A DNA stretch of 64,000 nucleotides from Neisseria perflava (GTDB taxonomy: Bacteria > Pseudomonadota > Gammaproteobacteria > Burkholderiales > Neisseriaceae). The notes below the pieces were generated by a model. It was given only the letters and a program-made list of their open reading frames with translations, did not search any database and was not told where the DNA came from. Below are positions 1 through 9,345 of this stretch, piece after piece. The first letter of the stretch is position 1. Each line of letters opens with the position of its first letter. The stretch spans positions 310,001 to 374,000 of the forward strand of contig NZ_CP136962.1 in the NCBI RefSeq assembly GCF_002863305.2. Direction: 5' to 3'. A program made the position numbers and the translations under genes.

Positions 1-897
1 CATGATATTTTCTTCACCGGCTTTCAGCTGCTCCGCAACATCGCGCGCTACATCCATTTGTTTGCGGAAGTCTTTACGGCTGTTGGCATGGCTGCAGTCT
101 ACCATCAGTTTGCTGCTCACGCCGGCTTTTTGAAGCTGCGCAACCGCGTCTTTAACGTGTTCTGCGCTGTAATTAGGCTCTTTACCGCCACGCAAAATTG
201 CATGGCAGTCAGGGTTGCCGCTGGTGTGGACAATTGCGGAATGACCGGCTTTGGTTACAGACAGGAAGTGGTGCGGATGATTGGCGGCGCCGATGGCGTC
301 GATGGCGATTTTCAGATTACCGTCCGTACCGTTTTTAAAACCGACAGGGCAGGAGAGTCCGCTGGCCAATTCGCGGTGTACCTGGCTTTCAGTCGTGCGC
401 GCACCAATCGCGCCCCAAGAAATCAGGTCGGCGTAGTATTGCGGCGTAATCATGTCCAAGAATTCAGTCGAAGCAGGCATGCCCATTTCGTTCAAAGTCA
501 GCAACAACTGACGCGCTTGGCGCAGGCCGTAGTTGATGTCAAACGTACCGTCCAAGTGCGGATCGTTAATCAGACCTTTCCAGCCAACGGTTGTACGCGG
601 TTTTTCAAAATACACGCGCATCACAATCAGCAGCTCTTTCTCATATTTTTTGCGCAAAGGCAGCAATTTTTGCGCATATTCTACCGCCGCCTTAGTATCG
701 TGAATCGAGCATGGGCCGATGATAACCAGCAAACGGTTGTCGCGGCCGTGAACCAAATCCGAAATCTCATGACGTGTTTTATAAACCAAATTGGCAACGT
801 GAGGCGTAACAGGCAGCTCATACAAATGTGCGATTGGAGGGAGTAACTCTTTGACTTCTTTGATTTTAATGTCATCGGTAGGGTGGTGTTGGGACAT
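1..897 (-). CDS. aroG: 3-deoxy-7-phosphoheptulonate (DAHP) synthase, C-terminus outside window
   Basis: Class I DAHP synthase, which condenses phosphoenolpyruvate and erythrose-4-phosphate in the first step of the shikimate pathway (cytoplasmic). The minus strand reads from ATG at 897 (MSQHHPTDDIKIKEV) through 299 codons to the window edge without a stop. Seen motifs include VIIGPCSIHD (about residues 58-67), VYFEKPRTTVGWKGLIND, and a C-terminal MVDCSHANS. Family members are about 350 residues, so roughly 50 are missing. The feedback type (Phe, Tyr or Trp) cannot be decided from this part. Confidence 0.93.
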   Translation of the reverse strand, partial: MSQHHPTDDIKIKEVKELLPPIAHLYELPVTPHVANLVYKTRHEISDLVHGRDNRLLVIIGPCSIHDTKAAVEYAQKLLPLRKKYEKELLIVMRVYFEKPRTTVGWKGLINDPHLDGTFDINYGLRQARQLLLTLNEMGMPASTEFLDMITPQYYADLISWGAIGARTTESQVHRELASGLSCPVGFKNGTDGNLKIAIDAIGAANHPHHFLSVTKAGHSAIVHTSGNPDCHAILRGGKEPNYSAEHVKDAVAQLQKAGVSSKLMVDCSHANSRKDFRKQMDVARDVAEQLKAGEENIM

Positions 898-1109
898 GAT
901 GAACTCTCTTGTTTATTTTTGATACAGATTACAGGTTTTAGCAGAATTAAACAAGGCTTAGTTTTTTGTTTTAGCAATTTTATTCTAAAATTTCTTTATT
1001 TTAATTATTTTATAGAATTTAAAATCAGTTTGTTTATAAAAATTAATATTTAATGCTATTAGAAAATTTCATTCATATAATAAAGGGCTTTGAGTTTTTA
1101 TCAAAATAC
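898..1109. other. AT-rich intergenic region upstream of aroG
   Basis: About 210 bp of AT-rich DNA between the aroG start and the terminator of the DUF2459 gene. Nothing coding is seen. It presumably holds the aroG promoter on the minus strand; no convincing -35/-10 pair was assigned. Confidence 0.4.
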
Positions 1110-1136
1110 AGGCCGTCTGAAAATTTCAGACGGCCT
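1110..1136. terminator. DUS inverted-pair terminator
   Basis: AGGCCGTCTGAA and its reverse complement are separated by about 3 bp, forming a GC-rich hairpin just downstream of the minus-strand DUF2459 gene. Paired uptake sequences commonly serve as terminators in Neisseria. Confidence 0.8.
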
Positions 1137-1175
1137 GAAGTTTTACATAGACCCATAAATTGAGAAGCGTGAAGG

Positions 1176-1853
1176 CTATCGGTATTGTTCCAGCAAGGGC
1201 GAAGAGAAAGGAGTCCAATACACGCCTTTAAGGCCGCTTTCAACCAATTTGTCATTCAGCCAAGTGTTACAAGTATTGAATAAATGATAGCGTCCTTTGG
1301 CTTCGTAAAAAGCATCGTTAGACTGATGATGGATTCCTTTTAGCAAGATGGGGTGCCCATTTTTTTGTTGAAAACCGGCCAAGAGCGATTTTGTTAAATT
1401 TCTGTATTGCTCAGGCGTGACCAAAAATTTGACGACGTAGCTATTTTCTCGTGGTTCAAAAGGATAATAAGTAACATGAATCAACGTACGGTTCAGCCCG
1501 CTTAATGCACTTAAAGCATTGGAGAAAGTCAAATCTTTCCACTCAGGCGTGTATAAATAAAAATTGCGCTCCCCCCAGCCTAAACCAATATGCGTTATCT
1601 GAGGATCAGCAGTGAGCGTGTCTTTTGGATTGACGACATCCGACCAATCAAAAATATCATTCTTCAGTGGCATGACTACATCAGTATGCACGCCGTTACT
1701 GACTAAAAATAAAGTAATTTCCCCTTTGGGCTGCTCTTCATTAAGCGGCAATGAAGCCATCATCCAAGCAGACAAAAAATACAATAGGGCAAAAATAGGG
1801 ATGATCAGCGCTATTTTGACGATTTTTTTGAGGATGTGAAGGAAGGAACGCAT
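1176..1853 (-). CDS. DUF2459 (TIGR02117) family membrane-anchored protein
   Basis: Unknown function. An N-terminal hydrophobic segment (about residues 10-32, ALIIPIFALLYFLSAWMMA) anchors a soluble domain that probably faces the periplasm. The pattern LVSNGVHTDVVMP, GWGERNFYLYTPEW and a C-terminal NTCNTWLNDKLVESGL is characteristic of DUF2459/TIGR02117; the NTCNTW cysteine and the VHTD histidine look like conserved polar sites. I chose the ATG at 1853. An in-frame TTG at 1871 would add six residues, but neither start has a strong Shine-Dalgarno. Confidence 0.8.
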   Translation of the reverse strand: MRSFLHILKKIVKIALIIPIFALLYFLSAWMMASLPLNEEQPKGEITLFLVSNGVHTDVVMPLKNDIFDWSDVVNPKDTLTADPQITHIGLGWGERNFYLYTPEWKDLTFSNALSALSGLNRTLIHVTYYPFEPRENSYVVKFLVTPEQYRNLTKSLLAGFQQKNGHPILLKGIHHQSNDAFYEAKGRYHLFNTCNTWLNDKLVESGLKGVYWTPFSSPLLEQYR

Positions 1854-1871
1854 TCGTTTTTTTAAAGGCAA

Positions 1872-2153
1872 TTAAGTTTGAAGGTGTGTATTTTCCATTA
1901 AATTTGTACTTTTTTCATTAGAAATGAGTGGGCGGTATAGTTATTAAAAAATAGTTAGATTTAGAAGTTGATTCACGCAAATTTCTTAAAAATTTAATTG
2001 GAGAGAGTTTTAAGGTTTGTTGATAAGGGGATTAAAATCAACTGGATTTATTACCTTTCAGACGGCCTTTTTTCCATTTATCCCATTCGCTTTACCATCG
2101 GCATAATTCAAGTTAATATATCAAATTCATTGTTATTCTAAAATTGTCTCGTC
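1872..2153. other. Intergenic region before vgrG, with one DUS
   Basis: About 280 bp, AT-rich, with a single DUS in reverse orientation near 2057-2069 and no recognisable gene. It forms the left boundary of the type VI secretion island. Confidence 0.5.
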
Positions 2154-4511
2154 ATGACCGCCCGCCAATCCTACCACCTTACCTTTGCCCGTTTCTCCCC
2201 CTCACTTTCAGTTCGCTCTTTCAGCGCATCCGAAGCGGTCAATACCGCCTACCGTGTTGAAATCACCGCTACCTCGACCGATTCCACACTGCCGCTGTCT
2301 TCCTACCTCAACCAGCGCGCAGCATTTGAGATTCGTCCGCAGGAAGGCTTACTGTCGGAAGTGGCCGGGGCATTCGGGTCTGCTTCAGACGATCCCCCGG
2401 CGAAGCAATGGCAGGGCATTATCACCTCATGCGAGAAGTTGTCGGTTTCCAAGGATGAAACCGTTTACCGCTTTGTTTTAGAGCCGCGCTTCGCGGCTTT
2501 AAAACATTTCCAGACTTCCCGGCTGTTCCAATACCAAACCGTCCCCGACATCGTTGCCGCCGTCTTCAAACATCACGGCTTCTCCGGTGTCGACTACCGT
2601 TTCCAAAAGAGCCGCAACTACACCGTACGCGAGTATGTCACCCAATATCTCGAAAGCGACTTCGACTTTATCAACCGTCTGTGTGAAGAAGAAGGCATCT
2701 GGTATGCCTTCGAACAGCATGAACAACATGGCGACGTAGTCGTCTTCGGCGACAGTCCCGCACACTATTGGCGCAGCCAAGGCTTACCCGTTTCCTACCG
2801 ACCCCATGCCGGATTGGAGAGTGTCGGTACCGAAGCACTCTTCAACTTAAGCATCCGCCACAACCCCATCGTCGAAGGCATACGCACGGCCGACTACAAC
2901 TACCGCAGTGCCGATACCGACCTTTTTGCCGAAACCGACAACAAACAGTCCGAAGAATCAGCCGACAATACCGTCTTATTGGGCAAACAGCAGCACTGGG
3001 GCCTTCATCCCAAAACAACCGACGAAGCCCAAGTTCAGACGACCCTGTTGAACGAAGCCAACCTCTGCCGCCAAACCATCGCCAACGGTAGCGGCAACGT
3101 CGTCTCCATGGCACCGATGAAAGTGTTCCAAACCGATACTGCCTTCCCCGAAGCACCCGACGGCTGGCTGGTACTTTCCATGGAACACAGCGGCAGCCGA
3201 GATACCGCCTACAGCCATACCTTTACCACCATCCCCGCCCAACTCGCCTACCGTCCCGAACGCATCACCCCGCGTCCGCATATCGACGGTACCTTACCGG
3301 CACGGGTAACCGCGGCTGAGAACTGCACCTACGCCTATATAGACGATATGGGCCGTTACCGCGTCAAATTACCGTTTGATTTGGACGAATGGAGTCCGGG
3401 CGGGGAAAGCCGTCCCGTCCGACTGGCCAAACCCTATGCCGGTCCCGAATACGGCATCCACTTCCCCTTACACGAAGGCACCGAAGTGATGCTGTCCTTC
3501 GTACAGGGTAATCCCGACCGTCCGTATATCTCCGGCGTCATGCACGACAGTGCCCATACCGACCACATTCCTGCAGACTGGAACACAAGAAACGTCATCC
3601 GTACCTGGGCGAACAACAAACTCAGGATGGAAGACCTGCAGGGACAGGAACACATCAAACTCGCCACCGACTATCAGAAATCCCAACTCAACCTCGGCCA
3701 CATCGTCGACTCAAACCGCAACAAACGCGGAGAGAATGGCGAAGGCTTCGAACTCAGAACCGACGGTTGGGGTGCCGTACGGGCAGGTAAGGGCATACTC
3801 GTCAGCGCACAAAACCAGGATGCCAACGGCAAAGTACTGGATATGGACGATGCCATCGCACAGATCGAACAGGCACTCTCCCTGGCCAAAAGCCTGAACA
3901 AAGCCGCCCAAACCGCCAACAACCACAACACCGATGAAGAAACCCAAAGAGGCCGTCTGAAAGACGCCCTTAAAGACCTGAAAGAGGCCGGTTTAATCCA
4001 AACCGCTCCCGCCGGCATTGCCACCGCAACAGAACAAAGCCAACTTCACACCGCCAATGAAAACATCCACCTGGTCAGCGGCAACCATACCGACATTACC
4101 GCCGGCCAAAGCCTGACCGCCCATGCGGCAGAGAGCGTTAACCTGTTTGCGCAAAGCAGCGGCATCAAGATGCAGGCCAATCAGGGCAAAGTGGAAGTGC
4201 AGGCACAGAATGACGAATTGCAGCTGAATGCCTTAAAGGACGCAACGTTAACCAGCAGCGCAGGGAAAATCACCATAGCGGCGAAGGAAGAGATACTGAT
4301 TACCTGCAAGGGGGCGTATATCAAGTTGAGCAACGGGGAGGTCGAGATCGGGAGTCCGAAGGTGGTACGGGTGAGGGCGCCGATGGTGGTGAATGGGGCG
4401 AATAGTTTAGATAAGCCACTACCGGTATTTTTTAAAAATAAAATTTGTTTAGATTGTTTGAAACGGGCTGCACAATCGCGTAGTCCAATAGCAATTAATA
4501 TTAAGGAATAA
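2154..4511 (+). CDS. vgrG: Type VI secretion tip protein VgrG
   Basis: Trimeric spike that tips the Hcp tube and carries effectors in type VI secretion. The 785 residues show the VgrG/gp27-like N-terminal half, including YVTQYLESDFDFINRLCEEEGIWYAFEQ around 155-185. A gp5-like OB region follows near 375-470, with YIDDMGRYRVKLPFD and GTEVMLSFVQGNPDRPYISG. A C-terminal DUF2345 beta-helix follows, with repeated polar strands around 630-760. The last 30 residues include CLDCLKRAAQSRSP, probably the effector/adaptor interface. Codon use is GC-rich, unlike the AT-rich genes that follow. The DUF4123 adaptor starts 5 bp downstream. No T6SS structural genes occur in the window, so this is an orphan VgrG island. 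Confidence 0.95.
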   Translation: MTARQSYHLTFARFSPSLSVRSFSASEAVNTAYRVEITATSTDSTLPLSSYLNQRAAFEIRPQEGLLSEVAGAFGSASDDPPAKQWQGIITSCEKLSVSKDETVYRFVLEPRFAALKHFQTSRLFQYQTVPDIVAAVFKHHGFSGVDYRFQKSRNYTVREYVTQYLESDFDFINRLCEEEGIWYAFEQHEQHGDVVVFGDSPAHYWRSQGLPVSYRPHAGLESVGTEALFNLSIRHNPIVEGIRTADYNYRSADTDLFAETDNKQSEESADNTVLLGKQQHWGLHPKTTDEAQVQTTLLNEANLCRQTIANGSGNVVSMAPMKVFQTDTAFPEAPDGWLVLSMEHSGSRDTAYSHTFTTIPAQLAYRPERITPRPHIDGTLPARVTAAENCTYAYIDDMGRYRVKLPFDLDEWSPGGESRPVRLAKPYAGPEYGIHFPLHEGTEVMLSFVQGNPDRPYISGVMHDSAHTDHIPADWNTRNVIRTWANNKLRMEDLQGQEHIKLATDYQKSQLNLGHIVDSNRNKRGENGEGFELRTDGWGAVRAGKGILVSAQNQDANGKVLDMDDAIAQIEQALSLAKSLNKAAQTANNHNTDEETQRGRLKDALKDLKEAGLIQTAPAGIATATEQSQLHTANENIHLVSGNHTDITAGQSLTAHAAESVNLFAQSSGIKMQANQGKVEVQAQNDELQLNALKDATLTSSAGKITIAAKEEILITCKGAYIKLSNGEVEIGSPKVVRVRAPMVVNGANSLDKPLPVFFKNKICLDCLKRAAQSRSPIAINIKE

Positions 4512-4516
4512 CTCTA

Positions 4517-5392
4517 ATGGGTATCCATTATCTCCAATCTCAGAATCAGCCAGATTTACAACAGGAAATCAAAAATTGGCTAGGTACTTTTTCAAAAGAT
4601 TCATCCTTCTTGCTCATATTAGATGGCGCGGTACTTAACTATAGTGAATATTTAAAGTACCAAGATTTTAGCCTTACAAATTTATATAAAAATACTGATT
4701 TTGAAACAATGGGAAGTTATGGAATTCAGGTATTATATTTTAAACTGGATGAGTGTCAGGAGGAAGATCTTAATAGGGCTATTAAGTATTATGTTAAAAT
4801 TAGTAATAGAAAACCAACTTTCAGTATAGTAAAATTAAATAATTCATTTAATATAGATTTTTGGTTATGGTTATTAGATATTTATATAGAAAATGATTCT
4901 CAACGTTATATTAATCGTTTTGCTGATACTCACACTTTGGCTAATTTTTATAAAATTCTAAATAATTTTCAGAGAAGTCATATTGGTAAATATATTGTTG
5001 AGTGGGGAATTAAAGATAGAGATGGAAACTGGAAAATTTTATTTTTTGATAATGAAAAAACTAATAAAGAAATCGAAACTGCCCTTATTCTATCAGAACA
5101 ACAGGCTGATAATTTATTCGATCTAAGTGAAGTAGATATGATATATGCTGAATTAAGTAAAAATAGAGAACTAAAAATGCACTTCTCTCTTGCTTCTAAG
5201 ATATATGAGCATATAAATATATTAATTAGAATAATTATTGAAACAAAGATAGAAAATTATATAGATAAGTTATTTTTTATTGAAAAGTTTATTGAATATT
5301 CTCCTGCTATTTTTGATAATAATGAAGTTAGAAGAAAATTGCCGTTAATATCTAGTAAAGATGATATAGAAAGTATTTTAAATTGGTCTTAA
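4517..5392 (+). CDS. DUF4123 T6SS adaptor/chaperone
   Basis: DUF4123 proteins (Tap/TEC) load effectors onto VgrG. This 291-residue protein lies 5 bp after vgrG and has the N-terminal LILDGAVLN strand, the DUF4123 hallmark RFADTHTL at about residues 134-141, and WGIKDRDGNWKIL-type strands before a helical C-terminus. It is very AT-rich compared with vgrG, typical of the swapped cargo part of such islands. It most likely serves the Tle1-type lipase at 5975. Family assignment rests on motif and context. Confidence 0.78.
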   Translation: MGIHYLQSQNQPDLQQEIKNWLGTFSKDSSFLLILDGAVLNYSEYLKYQDFSLTNLYKNTDFETMGSYGIQVLYFKLDECQEEDLNRAIKYYVKISNRKPTFSIVKLNNSFNIDFWLWLLDIYIENDSQRYINRFADTHTLANFYKILNNFQRSHIGKYIVEWGIKDRDGNWKILFFDNEKTNKEIETALILSEQQADNLFDLSEVDMIYAELSKNRELKMHFSLASKIYEHINILIRIIIETKIENYIDKLFFIEKFIEYSPAIFDNNEVRRKLPLISSKDDIESILNWS

Positions 5393-5433
5393 GTAAGCGA
5401 TTTAGTTTATTGTGTTAAAAAGGATGATCTTAA

Positions 5434-5904
5434 GTGAAACAAAGAACTAAAGGATTATTAATTATAGTAGCTTGTATAATATCTATCTTGATCATTGGTT
5501 TATATTATAATAAGCCTTTAACTAAAACTTATTCAATGGAGGTATATAGTTATACGAAAGAGGCTGCTACGGTAATGTTAGGAGAGGCGGATGATAGAGT
5601 TATAATGGATGCATTGCCATATAATGGAGGAGGAGCAGTCGTTTGTTGTGTATCTATCAAGGTTGGTAAACCAGTTCCTGTAACATTAACTATTCTAAGA
5701 GAAGAACCAGATAAATGGGAGCATATAAATATGGAGGTTCCTATTGAATATGTTGGAGATAGTGAAGCTTATATACAGGCACATATTTTACCTGGGCATA
5801 AGGTTAGAGTTTTTGTCACAGGATATTCACGAATGCATCCTAAGCACCCTATGAATGCATATTATGAACATATTCTTGCTAAACAAGATACTTATGAAAA
5901 GTGA
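5434..5904 (+). CDS. Membrane-anchored DUF3304-like protein, candidate T6SS immunity protein
   Basis: 156 residues starting at GTG (AAGGA lies about 12 nt upstream). Residues 7-24 form one N-terminal membrane segment, so the rest would be periplasmic. NGGGAVVCCVSI (about 64-75) resembles the GGG...CCVSLP core of DUF3304 proteins, which often sit beside DUF2235 effectors. Its position immediately before a predicted phospholipase effector fits an immunity protein that protects the periplasm. There is no lipobox, unlike many DUF3304 lipoproteins. The family call is moderate and the immunity role is inference. Confidence 0.55.
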   Translation: MKQRTKGLLIIVACIISILIIGLYYNKPLTKTYSMEVYSYTKEAATVMLGEADDRVIMDALPYNGGGAVVCCVSIKVGKPVPVTLTILREEPDKWEHINMEVPIEYVGDSEAYIQAHILPGHKVRVFVTGYSRMHPKHPMNAYYEHILAKQDTYEK

Positions 5905-5974
5905 GAAGAATTGTAAAGTATGATTAGTCTATATGTATGATTAATTTCTTAATAGAGAATAGGATAAAAAAATA

Positions 5975-7726
5975 ATGCAAGCATATTTAGCAAATAATGC
6001 ACAAAAATGGAAACAAGATAATATTGAAAATAAAAATCATGAAGATGCTTTAAAAGAGTTGCTTAAATGTACTAACCCTCGGCAAACCTGTGCAAAGAAC
6101 ATCATGATCAGTATCTTTTTTGATGGCACAGGGAATCATAAGGAAAGAGATTTTTCTAAGGGGGCACATACTAATGTTGCGCGGCTACATGCATTACATA
6201 ATTCTAAAGAAACAGAAGGCTTTTTCTCAATATATCTGCAAGGAGTTGGAACTCCTTTTAAAGAAATTGATGATGATGGTCCATTTGATTTATTACGTGG
6301 AGCTGCATTGGGACGAGGAGGTATGAGGCGAATAAATTACGCCTATGTTGAAATCATAAATCGCATTTCACGTTTTGTTGCGGGAGTGAATGTAGTAGAG
6401 TTTATGAAAGTTATGAATGAAGGGAAGAACAATATTAGACGCCACTCGAGCAGTACTATAAATACGGCCTATGGAGTAAGAAGTAAGGAAGAGTTTGATA
6501 AATTGAAAAAAGATTCTAAAAAATTCCTTGATCAGAATATAACAATTGACTTAGAGAATAATTTTTTAGATGCTAGGAATGCTTCTATTATAGTAGAAAG
6601 ATTAAAGAAAACTATTGGGGATAAAAAGGCAAAATTAGGAACAATTAATTTGGCCGTATTTGGTTTCTCTCGCGGAGCGGCAGAAGCCCGTGCGTTTCTT
6701 AATCATTTTCAGTCAGTTTTTCCTAATAATAAAATTGGAGACTTCTTTGTAAATATCTATTTTGCAGGTCTTTTTGATACTGTATCTTCAGTGGGTCTAG
6801 TTGATATTTTTGATAGTAATACCAAGAGCTTGGATGGCTTCTATTCTTGGGCAAAAAAGGCAGAGGTGACACCTAAACATGTAAAAAAACTATATCATTT
6901 TGTTGCACTAAACGAAGTACGAGCTTGTTTTCCTTTAACTTCTCTTTCAGGCTTCCCTACACAATATGCTTATCCTGGAGCACATTCAGATATTGGAGGA
7001 GGGTATGGAGATTGCAAACGGTTTAATACTGGGGTCAATATGTATAATGGGACTCAAGGTAAATACGACATATCAATTATTCCAGGTAGGCATATGTACT
7101 TTTTGGCAAGAAAGGCTGGAGTACCTCTTTTGAATTTAAGTAAGGCAAAGAATCATCAGTCTTTTCTAGTAAGGGATGCAGCAGATGCTTATTTGGATAC
7201 AAAATATGATTCAGCATTTGATAAATTTCTTTTAGAGATATCAAAAAATGGATTTCCTCAAGGAAAACCGCATAGTTTAATTGCACTTAGTAATCTCGCC
7301 CATATTGAATATTTGAAACATCGTGGTATCATCTTAAATGATTTCGAAACTCGTGACTTTTATAAGCATTGCTCCTCACGTGAGCAACAACAGCAATTAT
7401 CAACAGTTAATAATCATATAAGAACACTTTTATTTAATCATAAAAGCGCATATGTTCGTGCAAAGACTGCAAACGATAGTATATGGAAAACAAGAAAATT
7501 TATATCAGAAGAAGTTTTTTTGAGTAATATAAATCCTTTACTTAATTTAGTGAGTGAGTATTCTAAGAAAAAACAACATGATTTAAAACCTAGTGAAGTA
7601 GTATTCCATAAATTTTTTAGTGACTACGTTCATGATTCTGTTGCTTCTTTTATTGGAATGGGAGTAAATGAAACAGTGGTTAATGGTATGGGTATTTTAA
7701 AATTTAGAAAAATCTATAATTATTAA
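5975..7726 (+). CDS. Tle1-family (DUF2235) T6SS phospholipase effector 1
   Basis: Predicted alpha/beta hydrolase secreted by the T6SS to attack phospholipids of rivals. 583 residues with the DUF2235 opening strand ISIFFDGTGNHKE (about 45-57), nucleophile elbow GFSRG (230-234, Ser232), HSDIGGGY (337-344, candidate catalytic Asp339) and YVHDS near the C-terminus (His553). These form a complete Ser-Asp-His set, so the enzyme looks intact. It is AT-rich and follows the adaptor and DUF3304-like genes, consistent with a VgrG-delivered cargo. A second DUF2235 gene lies at 10298. Confidence 0.85.
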   Translation: MQAYLANNAQKWKQDNIENKNHEDALKELLKCTNPRQTCAKNIMISIFFDGTGNHKERDFSKGAHTNVARLHALHNSKETEGFFSIYLQGVGTPFKEIDDDGPFDLLRGAALGRGGMRRINYAYVEIINRISRFVAGVNVVEFMKVMNEGKNNIRRHSSSTINTAYGVRSKEEFDKLKKDSKKFLDQNITIDLENNFLDARNASIIVERLKKTIGDKKAKLGTINLAVFGFSRGAAEARAFLNHFQSVFPNNKIGDFFVNIYFAGLFDTVSSVGLVDIFDSNTKSLDGFYSWAKKAEVTPKHVKKLYHFVALNEVRACFPLTSLSGFPTQYAYPGAHSDIGGGYGDCKRFNTGVNMYNGTQGKYDISIIPGRHMYFLARKAGVPLLNLSKAKNHQSFLVRDAADAYLDTKYDSAFDKFLLEISKNGFPQGKPHSLIALSNLAHIEYLKHRGIILNDFETRDFYKHCSSREQQQQLSTVNNHIRTLLFNHKSAYVRAKTANDSIWKTRKFISEEVFLSNINPLLNLVSEYSKKKQHDLKPSEVVFHKFFSDYVHDSVASFIGMGVNETVVNGMGILKFRKIYNY

Positions 7727-7939
7727 GATGTTTTAATTTTTAGTTTATATAAAAATTCCTTTATGTCTTAATAAAAATATAACGTTTCCTGGGTATAGTA
7801 GATAGAATTTTCAGTATCGCTAATGTTTTATACTTGAATATTATAAATAATTTCTTAAAATATAAAAATATAAAATAGAAATTAATAGATTTCAATATAT
7901 TTTGAAATATAAAATAGTCGTTTCAAGTTTAAACAGACG
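7727..7939. other. AT-rich gap between tle1 and the IS
   Basis: About 210 bp of very AT-rich DNA. No open frame, start codon with Shine-Dalgarno, or hairpin is visible. It may be remains of whatever preceded the IS insertion. Confidence 0.4.
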
Positions 7940-9146
7940 GATACCTTTGCAAAATCCCCTAAATTACCACTAAGACATTTAGGGGATTTTCCATGACCAC
8001 CTTCTTCCAGCAAACCGCCCAAGCCATGATCGCCAAACACATCGACCGTTTCCCACTATTGAAGTTGGATCAGGTGATTGATTGGCAACCGATCGAACAA
8101 TACCTGAATCGTCAAAAAACCCGTTACCTCCGAGACCACCGCGGCCGTCCTGCCTATCCCCTGTTGTCCATGTTCAAAGCCGTCCTGCTCGGACAATGGC
8201 ACAGCCTCTCCGATCCCGAACTCGAACACAGCCTCATCACCCGCATCGATTTCAACCTGTTTTGCCGTTTTGACGAACTGAGCATTCCCGATTACAGCAC
8301 CTTATGCCGCTACCGCAACTGGCTGGTGCAAGACGACACCCTGTCCGAATTGCTGGAACTGATCAACCGACAATTGACCGAAAAAGGCCTAAAAGTAGAG
8401 AAAGCATCCGCCGCCATCATTGACGCCACCATTATTCAGACCGCCGGCAGCAAACAGCGCCAGGCCATAGAAGTCGATGAAGAAGGACAAGTCAGCGGCC
8501 AAACCACACCGAGTAAAGACAGCGATGCCCGTTGGATAAAGAAAAACGGCCTCTACAAACTCGGTTACAAACAACATACCCGTACCGATGCGGAAGGCTA
8601 TATCGAGAAACTGCACATTACCCCCGCCAATACCCATGAGTGCAAACACCTGTCGCCTTTGCTGGAAGGGATAGCCAAAGGTACGACCGTCTATGCCGAT
8701 AAAGGCTATGACAGCAAGGAAAACCGGCAACATCTGAAAGAACATCGGTTGCTGGACGGCATTATGCGCAAAGCACACCGCAACCGTCCGCTGACGGAAG
8801 CCCAAACCAAACGTAACCGATATTTGTCGAAGACTCGTTATGTGGTCGAACAAAGCTTCGGTACGCTGCACCGTAAATTCCGCTATGCGCGGGCAGCCTA
8901 TTTCGGACTGATTAAAGTGAGTGCGCAAAGCCATCTGAAGGCGATGTGTTTGAACCTTTTGAAAGCCGCCAACAGGCTAAGTGCGCCTGTTGCTGCCTAA
9001 AAGGCGGCCGGATGCCTGATTAATCAGGTATCTAAGGGGGATTAAGGGGGGATTTGGGTAGAATCAGTGGATATTTGAAATAAAAATAGCCGAAAACCTA
9101 TGTTTAGGTTTCGGCTGTCGGGAAAAAGGAATTTTGCAAAGGTCTC
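7940..9146 (+). mobile_element. IS5-family insertion sequence (IS1106-like)
   Basis: About 1.2 kb element with one transposase. The left end reads GATACCTTTGCAAAAT and the right end, reverse complemented, reads GAGACCTTTGCAAAAT, an imperfect terminal inverted repeat. Inside the right end are two palindromes (CCTGATTAATCAGG near 9016, and an AGCCGAAA...TTTCGGCT stem near 9090-9116). No clear target duplication is seen. A deletion derivative of the same family lies at 12226-12489. Confidence 0.85.
7993..9000 (+). CDS. IS5-family transposase (DDE)
   Basis: 335-residue transposase of IS5/IS1106 type. The N-terminal DUF772-like region includes PAYPLLSMFKAVLLGQWHSLSDPELE (about 53-78). The DDE catalytic core shows AAIIDATI (first Asp, about 142-149), TVYADKGYDSKENR (second Asp, about 232-245) and TRYVVEQSFGTLHRKFRYARA (Glu, about 282-302). 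Full length and uninterrupted, so probably functional. The start lies in the left terminal region of the element, as is usual for this family. Confidence 0.92.
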   Translation: MTTFFQQTAQAMIAKHIDRFPLLKLDQVIDWQPIEQYLNRQKTRYLRDHRGRPAYPLLSMFKAVLLGQWHSLSDPELEHSLITRIDFNLFCRFDELSIPDYSTLCRYRNWLVQDDTLSELLELINRQLTEKGLKVEKASAAIIDATIIQTAGSKQRQAIEVDEEGQVSGQTTPSKDSDARWIKKNGLYKLGYKQHTRTDAEGYIEKLHITPANTHECKHLSPLLEGIAKGTTVYADKGYDSKENRQHLKEHRLLDGIMRKAHRNRPLTEAQTKRNRYLSKTRYVVEQSFGTLHRKFRYARAAYFGLIKVSAQSHLKAMCLNLLKAANRLSAPVAA

Positions 9147-9174
9147 AAGTGGAAATATTAAGTCTAAGCTGTGA

Positions 9175-9309
9175 AAAGATATCAATAATGAATTAGGAAA
9201 AGAAGATATTAGTTCCTCATTATTTTTAATAAATGAATTTATTAGCGATATTCTCAGTCATTACCAAATAAGTTGGAATAATAGAAGAATTTTTTTAGAT
9301 AGATTTTAA
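9175..9309 (+). pseudogene. Orphan 3' end of a gene cut off beside the IS
   Basis: Directly right of the IS is an open frame of about 44 codons ending at TAA 9307-9309. It reads KDINNELGKEDISSSL and then FLINEFISDILSHY, finishing ISWNNRRIFLDRF. It has no start codon, and its frame is closed by TGA at 9172. Composition matches the island's AT-rich cargo genes. It looks like the C-terminus of an effector or immunity gene whose front was lost around the insertion. The family is not recognised. Confidence 0.4.
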
Positions 9310-9345
9310 TATCAGAAATTGTTTAGAATATTTTAAAGGATAACA

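Noticed and set aside
58..846. 262-codon open frame on the + strand at the window start
   Set aside because: It is the antisense shadow of the DAHP synthase reading frame, which has all conserved motifs on the minus strand.
7727..7939. Gap left of the IS considered as the front half of a disrupted gene
   Set aside because: All frames are broken by stops and no part joins the tail found right of the IS.
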